DNA of 64,000 nt from Aestuariirhabdus litorea. Lineage in GTDB: Bacteria; Pseudomonadota; Gammaproteobacteria; Pseudomonadales; Aestuariirhabdaceae. Of this stretch, positions 58,603-64,000 are shown in pieces (the first letter of the stretch is position 1; every line of letters starts with the position of its first letter). The notes under the pieces were generated by a model, which worked only from the letters and a program-made list of their open reading frames with translations, made no database searches and was not told the origin of the DNA. The stretch is taken from the NCBI RefSeq assembly GCF_003864255.1, contig NZ_QWEZ01000001.1, forward strand, positions 1 to 64,000. Direction: 5' to 3'. The position numbers and the translations under genes are program-made.

Positions 58603-59745
58603 ATGAGCGCACCCCATCCAGCCGTGTTTGATCGCCAATGCATGGCCCGTGCCCTGCAATTGGCCAAGCGCGGGCTCTACACCACTGACCCCAATCCCCG
58701 AGTCGGCTGCGTGATTGCTCATAACGGGCAGGTGCTGGCCGAAGGGTGGCACCAGCGAGCCGGCGAGGGCCATGCCGAGGCGAATGCGCTGGCGGTGGCA
58801 GGCGACGCCGCCCGGGGGGCTACCGCCTACGTGACCCTGGAGCCCTGCAGCCACTTTGGCCGTACGGCCCCCTGCTGTGACGCCCTCATCACCGCGGGTG
58901 TGGCGCGGGTGTGGGTCGCCATGACCGACCCCAACCCCCTGGTGGCCGGCAGCGGGATAGAACGGCTGCGGGAGGCCGGCATTGAGGTGGCCTGCGGGCT
59001 ACTGGAGGATCAGGCGCGGGCGCTGAACCCCGGATTCATCAAGCGCATGGAGCGGGCCCGCCCCTTCGTGCGCCTGAAGTTGGCGATGAGCCTCGACGGG
59101 CGCACCGCTATGGCCTCGGGAGAGAGCCAGTGGATCACCGGCCCTGAGGCCCGTAGGGATGTGCAGCGGTTGCGGGCTCGTAGCTCAGCCATCATCACCG
59201 GTGTCGAATCGATCCTCGCCGATGACTCGGCCCTGACTCTCCGGGCCGAGCAGCTGGGGCTGGCGGAGGCTGAGGCCATCTGCCGTCGCCAACCGCGGCG
59301 GGTGGTGCTCGATAGCGATCTACGCACACCCCCCTCAGCCCGGGTGCTGCAGGGACAGGGAGCGACGCTGGTGGCCTGTGCCGCAGGTGCCGACCCGCTG
59401 CGCCGACAGGCTCTTGAGGCTGCCGGCGCCGAGTTGATTGAGCTGCCCCGCGAAGGCGATGGGCTGGCCCTGGAGCCGCTGCTGGCAGCACTGGCCCAGC
59501 GCGAGTGCAACGAGGTATTGCTCGAGACGGGGGCCACCCTGGCGGGGGCCGCAGTGGCCGCCGGCCTGGTTGATGAACTGGTGATCTACATGGCACCACT
59601 GCTGATGGGGAGTGACGCGCGTCCGCTGCTGAGGTTGCCGATTGCAACCATGGCCGAGGGGCGGGAACTTGAGATTGTCGATATGCGGGCGCTGGGGCGT
59701 GACTGGCGCATCACCGCGCGGCCCCGTACAGACGGGAATGGGTGA
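58603..59745 (+). CDS. ribD: Bifunctional diaminohydroxyphosphoribosylaminopyrimidine deaminase / reductase
   Basis: RibD does the second and third steps of riboflavin synthesis. It has 380 residues: an N-terminal zinc deaminase (HAEANAL with EPCSHFGRTAPC) and a C-terminal NADPH reductase (KLAMSLDGRTAMASGESQWITG onward, ending LLMGSDARPLL region). ATG 58603 is the natural start. It precedes ribE by seven bases. Confidence 0.96.
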   Translation: MSAPHPAVFDRQCMARALQLAKRGLYTTDPNPRVGCVIAHNGQVLAEGWHQRAGEGHAEANALAVAGDAARGATAYVTLEPCSHFGRTAPCCDALITAGVARVWVAMTDPNPLVAGSGIERLREAGIEVACGLLEDQARALNPGFIKRMERARPFVRLKLAMSLDGRTAMASGESQWITGPEARRDVQRLRARSSAIITGVESILADDSALTLRAEQLGLAEAEAICRRQPRRVVLDSDLRTPPSARVLQGQGATLVACAAGADPLRRQALEAAGAELIELPREGDGLALEPLLAALAQRECNEVLLETGATLAGAAVAAGLVDELVIYMAPLLMGSDARPLLRLPIATMAEGRELEIVDMRALGRDWRITARPRTDGNG

Positions 59746-59752
59746 GGCGAGG

Positions 59753-60421
59753 ATGTTTACCGGAATCATCGAGGCGGTCGGCCGTATCGCCCGTATTGAA
59801 CTCAAAGGGGGCGATCTGCGGCTCTGTGTCGACAGCACCACCCTGACGCTGGACGATGTTAAACTGGGCGACTCAATCGCTACCAACGGGGTCTGTTTGA
59901 CGGTGACCGGGCTGCTTGAACGGGGGTACTGGGTTGATGTTTCCCAGGAGACCCTGTCCTGTTCCACCCTTGGCGAGCTATCGGTGGGAGCGGCGGTCAA
60001 CCTGGAAAAGGCGATGCAGGCCGGCGGCCGCTTTGGCGGCCATATGGTCAGTGGCCATGTGGACGGTATTGGTCGAGTGTTGTCGATTCGCGATGAGGGG
60101 CGCAGCCTGCGTTACCGCATTGAGCCTCCCGCGGAGTTGGGTCGCTACATCGCCAACAAGGGATCGATCACGGTGGACGGCGTGAGCCTGACGGTGAACG
60201 GTCTGGAGGGCAATAGCTTCGAACTCAATATCGTTCCCCACACCGCGGAGCAAACTATTATTAGCCGGTACCGTGAAGGCGACCGGGTGAATCTTGAAGT
60301 GGATTTGGTTGCCCGTTACCTGGAGCGACTGCTGCAGGGGGATAGGTCAACTGCTGCAGCGCCGGGGATGACGCAGGAATTTTTGGCGCAGCATGGCTTT
60401 CGTGGCCGTGGACGTCGCTAA
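59753..60421 (+). CDS. ribE: Riboflavin synthase alpha chain
   Basis: This enzyme dismutates two lumazines to riboflavin. It has 222 residues formed by two similar barrels: the first begins [12 protein letters not shown], the second [23 protein letters not shown] and DGVSLTVNG are the paired lumazine-binding motifs. It lies between ribD and ribBA. Confidence 0.96.
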   Translation: MFTGIIEAVGRIARIELKGGDLRLCVDSTTLTLDDVKLGDSIATNGVCLTVTGLLERGYWVDVSQETLSCSTLGELSVGAAVNLEKAMQAGGRFGGHMVSGHVDGIGRVLSIRDEGRSLRYRIEPPAELGRYIANKGSITVDGVSLTVNGLEGNSFELNIVPHTAEQTIISRYREGDRVNLEVDLVARYLERLLQGDRSTAAAPGMTQEFLAQHGFRGRGRR

Positions 60422-60445
60422 CACAGAGTGAACAGTGAACCCAAT

Positions 60446-61555
60446 ATGAAACTCAACAGCATTGAAGAGATTATCGAGGATATCCGCCAGGGCAAGATGG
60501 TGATCCTGATGGATGACGAGGATCGCGAGAACGAGGGCGACCTGATCGTGGCGGCGGAGAAGATCACCGCCGAGCAGGTCAACTTCATGGCCGCCAAGGC
60601 GCGTGGGCTGATCTGCCTCACCCTGACCGGCGAGCGCTGCGACTTTCTCGGTTTGCCCTCCATGGTACAGGGGGGGAATGGCAGTCAGTACGGCACCCCG
60701 TTCACCGTCTCCATCGAAGCGGCCGAAGGGGTGACTACCGGCATCTCCGCAGCGGACCGTGCTCTCACCATCCAGCGCGCGGTTGATCCGCGCTCGACGC
60801 CGCAGGACATTGTGCAACCGGGGCATATCTTCCCATTGCGAGCCCGCTCCGGCGGGGTGCTGAGCCGTGCCGGCCACACCGAAGCTGGCTGTGACCTGGC
60901 GCGTATCGCCGGGCTGATACCAGCGGCGGCGATTGTCGAGGTGATGAACGAGGACGGCACCATGGCGCGCCGGCCCGACCTGGAAAAGTTTGCGGAATTG
61001 CACGGCCTCAAGATCGGCACCATCGCCGACCTGATCCACTACCGCATCCTGCATGATCGCACGGTGGATCGCATCGACGAGAAGACCCTGAGTACCGAGT
61101 TTGGTGATTTCACCATGACCCTGTTCAAGGATACGATCCACGGCCGCTCCCATGTGGCCCTGAGCAGGGGGCAATGGCGTGCCGACCAGCCCACCCTGGT
61201 GCGGGTGCATGTGGCGGACGCCCTGCGTGACCTGATCGGCCTGCACCAGCCGGGCAGTGGCACCTGGTCCCTGCGCAATGCGCTCAAGCGCATCGCCGAA
61301 GAGGGCTCTGGCGTGGCCGTGCTACTCAACAGCGACGACAGCATGGGCATGGATCCGGCCCTCGACAGCTTCTTCAACCCACAGCAGCGTGCAGCGGGTA
61401 AAGACGGTGCCTATCACAACATTGGTACCGGCTCGCAGATTCTGCGGGAGATGGGCATTGGCAAGATGCGCCTGCTCAGCTCTCCCATTCGTTTCAGTGC
61501 CATCTCCGGATTCGATCTGGAGATTACCGAATACCTTCCCTACGAAGAGCAGTAG
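60446..61555 (+). CDS. ribBA: 3,4-Dihydroxy-2-butanone 4-phosphate synthase with degenerate GTP cyclohydrolase II domain
   Basis: The N-terminal half (about 1-200) is an intact Rib[12 protein letters not shown] metal site and [13 protein letters not shown]. It makes the four-carbon unit of lumazine. The C-terminal half has a RibA-like fold, but the zinc cysteines and the GECLTGD-type loop of active GTP cyclohydrolase II are missing; the region reads [11 protein letters not shown]. It therefore probably supplies only RibB activity, as in Pseudomonas-type RibBA, and a separate RibA must exist elsewhere. ATG 60446 is chosen; GTG 60428 is in frame. Confidence 0.93.
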   Translation: MKLNSIEEIIEDIRQGKMVILMDDEDRENEGDLIVAAEKITAEQVNFMAAKARGLICLTLTGERCDFLGLPSMVQGGNGSQYGTPFTVSIEAAEGVTTGISAADRALTIQRAVDPRSTPQDIVQPGHIFPLRARSGGVLSRAGHTEAGCDLARIAGLIPAAAIVEVMNEDGTMARRPDLEKFAELHGLKIGTIADLIHYRILHDRTVDRIDEKTLSTEFGDFTMTLFKDTIHGRSHVALSRGQWRADQPTLVRVHVADALRDLIGLHQPGSGTWSLRNALKRIAEEGSGVAVLLNSDDSMGMDPALDSFFNPQQRAAGKDGAYHNIGTGSQILREMGIGKMRLLSSPIRFSAISGFDLEITEYLPYEEQ

Positions 61556-61585
61556 CGACTGCCTTCAAGACGACGAGGATTTTAT

Positions 61586-62062
61586 ATGTCTACCATCAAG
61601 ACGATTGAAGGAAACCTGACCCCCAACGGCGGCCGCTATGCCATCGTGGTGGGTCGCTGGAACGCCTTTGTTGTAGAGAGCCTGCTGGAGGGAGCGGTCG
61701 ACTCCCTGACCCGCCATGGCGTGAGCGACGACAACATTACCATTATCCGTTGCCCCGGCGCGTTCGAGATCCCGCTGGTGGTGAAGAAAGCGGCCAAGTC
61801 CGGTAACTACGATGCGGTGATCGCGCTGGGCGCGGTGATCCGCGGCGGCACCCCCCACTTCGAATACGTGGCAGGGGAGTGTGTGAAGGGGCTGGGCGTG
61901 GTAGCCCTGGAGTCCGAGGTTCCGGTCTCCTTCGGTGTCCTGACCGTCGACTCCATTGAGCAGGCGGTTGAGCGCTCCGGCACCAAGGCGGGGAACAAGG
62001 GCGAGGAGGCGGCCATGTCCGCGTTCGAAATGGTCAACCTGCTGAACGAAATGGGTGAGTGA
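61586..62062 (+). CDS. ribH: 6,7-Dimethyl-8-ribityllumazine synthase
   Basis: RibH condenses the RibB and RibD products into lumazine. It has 158 residues. Typical motifs are [27 protein letters not shown] and [19 protein letters not shown]. It overlaps the nusB start by eight bases and follows ribBA by 30. Confidence 0.97.
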   Translation: MSTIKTIEGNLTPNGGRYAIVVGRWNAFVVESLLEGAVDSLTRHGVSDDNITIIRCPGAFEIPLVVKKAAKSGNYDAVIALGAVIRGGTPHFEYVAGECVKGLGVVALESEVPVSFGVLTVDSIEQAVERSGTKAGNKGEEAAMSAFEMVNLLNEMGE

Positions 62063-62525
62063 GTTGAGACAGCAAAGCGATAACCGAATCAACCCCTCCG
62101 CCCGCCGCAAGGCGCGCCAGCTAGCGCTGCAGGCGCTCTATCAATGGCATATGGCGCAGGCCAACGTCAGCGATATCGAGGCCCAGTTCCGCACGGACAA
62201 TGACTTCGACAAGATCGATGGTGAGTATTTTAGCGAGCTGCTGTTGAACATTCCGAAGCTGCTCGACGAGGTCGATGGCGGCATTGAGCCGTTGCTGGAT
62301 CGCGGGCTGGACGAGCTCGACCCTATAGAGCGGGCCATTCTCCGAATCGGTGCCTACGAGCTGCTGCATCGTCATGACGTGCCCTACCGGGTTGTCATCA
62401 ACGAAGGGATCGAGCTGGCCAAGCGCTTCGGTGCCTCCGAGAGTCACCGTTACGTCAATGGCATTCTCGACAAGATGGCGGCCAAGGTGCGCTCGCCGGA
62501 AGTGAAGAGCCACCGTAAGCCCTGA
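62055..62525 (+). CDS. nusB: Transcription antitermination factor NusB
   Basis: NusB binds boxA RNA with NusE to prevent termination in rRNA operons. The all-helical protein has 156 residues, with [18 protein letters not shown] at the start and the conserved [16 protein letters not shown] and VNGILDK at the end. It starts with GTG inside ribH, and its stop overlaps the thiL start (TGATG). Confidence 0.95.
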   Translation: MSELRQQSDNRINPSARRKARQLALQALYQWHMAQANVSDIEAQFRTDNDFDKIDGEYFSELLLNIPKLLDEVDGGIEPLLDRGLDELDPIERAILRIGAYELLHRHDVPYRVVINEGIELAKRFGASESHRYVNGILDKMAAKVRSPEVKSHRKP

Positions 62526-63487
62526 TGCCGGGTGAGTTTGAGCTTATCCGGCGCTACTTTGACTGCGCAGGACTGAACCAGCACTCCCCATCGGTTGTGC
62601 TGGGGATTGGCGATGATTGCGCGATTCTCGACCTGCCCGCCGAGCAGCGCCTCTGCTTCTCGATGGACAGCCTGGTGGCCGGTGTCCATTTTCCTGCTGC
62701 CGCCGATCCGGCCCTGATCGCCCGCCGTGCGCTGGCGGTCAATCTCAGTGACCTGGCGGCGATGGGAGCCTCCCCCCTCTGTTTTACCCTGGGATTGACG
62801 TTGCCGGAGGCCAGCGATGAATGGCTGCAGGCATTCTCCGCAGGGCTGGCCGCCGAGGCCGCTGCCCATGGGGTCAGCCTGGTGGGGGGGGATACCACCC
62901 TTGGCCCCCTCAGCATCACCCTGCAGGTGCAGGGGCTGCTGCCCCGCGGCGGTGCCCTGCGCCGTGACGGGGCGCGGGAGGGTGAGCTGGTTATTGTCAG
63001 TGGTACCCTGGGGGATGCGGCGGCGGCGCTGGACCTGCTGGAGCAACCGGCCGCCGCATTGACACCCAACCGGCAGCAGCTGCTCGAGCGCTACTACCGC
63101 CCGCAGCCGCGGCTTGAACTGGGGCAGGCGCTGCTAAAGATCGGTGCGGGCTGCGCCATCGATATCTCCGACGGCCTGCTGGCCGATCTGGGGCATATCC
63201 TCGAGCGCAGTTGCGTCGGTGCCCGAATCGACCTGGGTGCCCTACCCCTGTCGGCTGCCCTGCGGGCCGAGTGCCCCGAACGGGCCCTTGAGCGGGCGCT
63301 GAATGGAGGCGATGATTACGAACTCTGTTTTACCCTGGCCGAGCCCCTCTGGCAGCAGCACCGGGAGTCTCTTTGTGCCTGGGTGGCCTGCACCCCGATC
63401 GGCCGTATCGGCCGCGCCCCGGGGCTGACCGACGCCCAGGGTGCGCCGCTGGTCGCCAGCGGCTACCAACATTTCCGAGGAGAGTAG
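62525..63487 (+). CDS. thiL: Thiamine-monophosphate kinase
   Basis: ThiL phosphorylates thiamine phosphate to the active cofactor thiamine diphosphate. It has 320 residues with the PurM-like fold: GIGDDCAILD near 27, the DLAAMGA metal region, GGDTTLG, AIDISDGLLADL and NGGDDYELCF. It is coupled to nusB by a one-base overlap and followed by pgpA. It is the second thiamine locus in the window after thiD-thiE. Confidence 0.96.
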   Translation: MPGEFELIRRYFDCAGLNQHSPSVVLGIGDDCAILDLPAEQRLCFSMDSLVAGVHFPAAADPALIARRALAVNLSDLAAMGASPLCFTLGLTLPEASDEWLQAFSAGLAAEAAAHGVSLVGGDTTLGPLSITLQVQGLLPRGGALRRDGAREGELVIVSGTLGDAAAALDLLEQPAAALTPNRQQLLERYYRPQPRLELGQALLKIGAGCAIDISDGLLADLGHILERSCVGARIDLGALPLSAALRAECPERALERALNGGDDYELCFTLAEPLWQQHRESLCAWVACTPIGRIGRAPGLTDAQGAPLVASGYQHFRGE

Positions 63488-63488
63488 C

Positions 63489-63965
63489 ATGGCCGATACC
63501 CCGTCCAGTGTATGGCGTAACCCGATCCACTTTGTAGCGTTCGGCTTTGGCAGTGGCGCAGCCCCGGTGGCCCCCGGCACCTTTGGTACCCTGGCGGCGA
63601 TCCCCTTCTACCTGTTGTTGCAGTATCTGCCGCTGGCGAATTACCTGCTGGTGGTGCTGGTGGCCTTTGTGGTGGGCTGCTGGCTGTGCGATATCACCTC
63701 GCGGGATATCGGGGTACACGACCATGGCGGCATCGTATGGGATGAGTTTGTCGGCCTCTGGGTTACCCTGATCGCCGCCCCCCCGGGCTGGCTGTGGATC
63801 TGTGTCGGCTTTGTCCTGTTTCGCCTCTTCGATATCCTCAAACCCTGGCCGATTCGTTGGCTGGATCGGCGGGTCGGGGGCGGTTTCGGAATCATGGTGG
63901 ATGACCTGATCGCCGGGCTCTTTGCCTGGGGCGTCATGCAACTGCTACAACTTTGGGTGGTCTAA
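63489..63965 (+). CDS. pgpA: Phosphatidylglycerophosphatase A
   Basis: PgpA removes phosphate from phosphatidylglycerophosphate in the inner membrane, giving phosphatidylglycerol. It has 158 residues with three to four hydrophobic segments. GFGSGAAPVAPGTFGT is the family start, and VWDEFVGLW holds the acidic metal ligands. It begins two bases after thiL. The remaining 35 bases of the window hold no recognisable feature. Confidence 0.95.
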   Translation: MADTPSSVWRNPIHFVAFGFGSGAAPVAPGTFGTLAAIPFYLLLQYLPLANYLLVVLVAFVVGCWLCDITSRDIGVHDHGGIVWDEFVGLWVTLIAAPPGWLWICVGFVLFRLFDILKPWPIRWLDRRVGGGFGIMVDDLIAGLFAWGVMQLLQLWVV

Positions 63966-64000
63966 TGCCCAGTCGGTAGCGAGGGAGAGAGTCGGGGTGA

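Overview
The window is a 64 kb piece of a GC-rich gammaproteobacterial chromosome. Gene content and order resemble Pseudomonas and the marine Oceanospirillales-type lineages: a lipA-lipB-ybeD-dacA-rlpA-mltB-rodA-mrdA-rlmH-rsfS-proA block facing leuS-lptE-holA; miaB-phoH-ybeY-corC-lnt; a PilZ gene beside radA-thiD-thiE-hemL; and nrdR-ribD-ribE-ribBA-ribH-nusB-thiL-pgpA. The lineage is inferred from protein motifs and gene order only. The content is mostly core housekeeping. I see no CRISPR array, prophage, insertion sequence or tRNA. The only rRNA is the 3' end of a 5S gene at the left edge.

Layout. 1-2900: 5S rRNA end with terminator, a Kef-type antiporter, ppa, and a periplasmic rhodanese. 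2924-12458: fimV, a giant PilZ-DUF1631-GGDEF-EAL protein, a glyoxylate-type reductase/isomerase pair, and a DUF3369/HD-GYP response regulator. 12577-17662: a YhcC radical SAM protein, a DUF523 protein, a cytochrome c4-like protein with an unknown secreted partner, an amidohydrolase, and PPi-dependent phosphofructokinase. 17885-31038: mpl-ubiX, a DedA protein, then the proA-to-lipA block that builds and remodels the cell wall and makes lipoate. 31108-36616: an unknown protein, then holA-lptE-leuS and a YbeL-like zinc ribbon protein. 36688-42774: an ElyC-like protein, then lnt-corC-ybeY-phoH-miaB. 42915-46789: a DUF1820 protein, a probable Rsm/Csr-type small RNA, a SlyB-like lipoprotein, an M42-like peptidase, a Sel1 protein and an unknown membrane protein. 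46801-53094: hemL-thiE-thiD-radA, a MapZ-like PilZ protein, and ettA. 53262-56118: a TRAP transporter. 56688-63965: glyA, nrdR, the riboflavin genes, nusB, thiL and pgpA.

The most interesting item is the untranslated segment at about 43313-43431. It has six GGA motifs in 67 bases, three of them in hairpin loops (one an exact CsrA/RsmA consensus in a hexaloop), a long-range closing stem and a strong intrinsic terminator. This is the architecture of RNAs that sequester CsrA/RsmA. Three proteins in the window are linked to c-di-GMP: PilZ-DUF1631-GGDEF-EAL, DUF3369-HD-GYP and a MapZ-like PilZ. Other points are the absence of nadD between proA and rsfS, a RibBA whose GTP cyclohydrolase half has lost its zinc ligands, helically phased T-tracts upstream of glyA, and several unrecognised small proteins.
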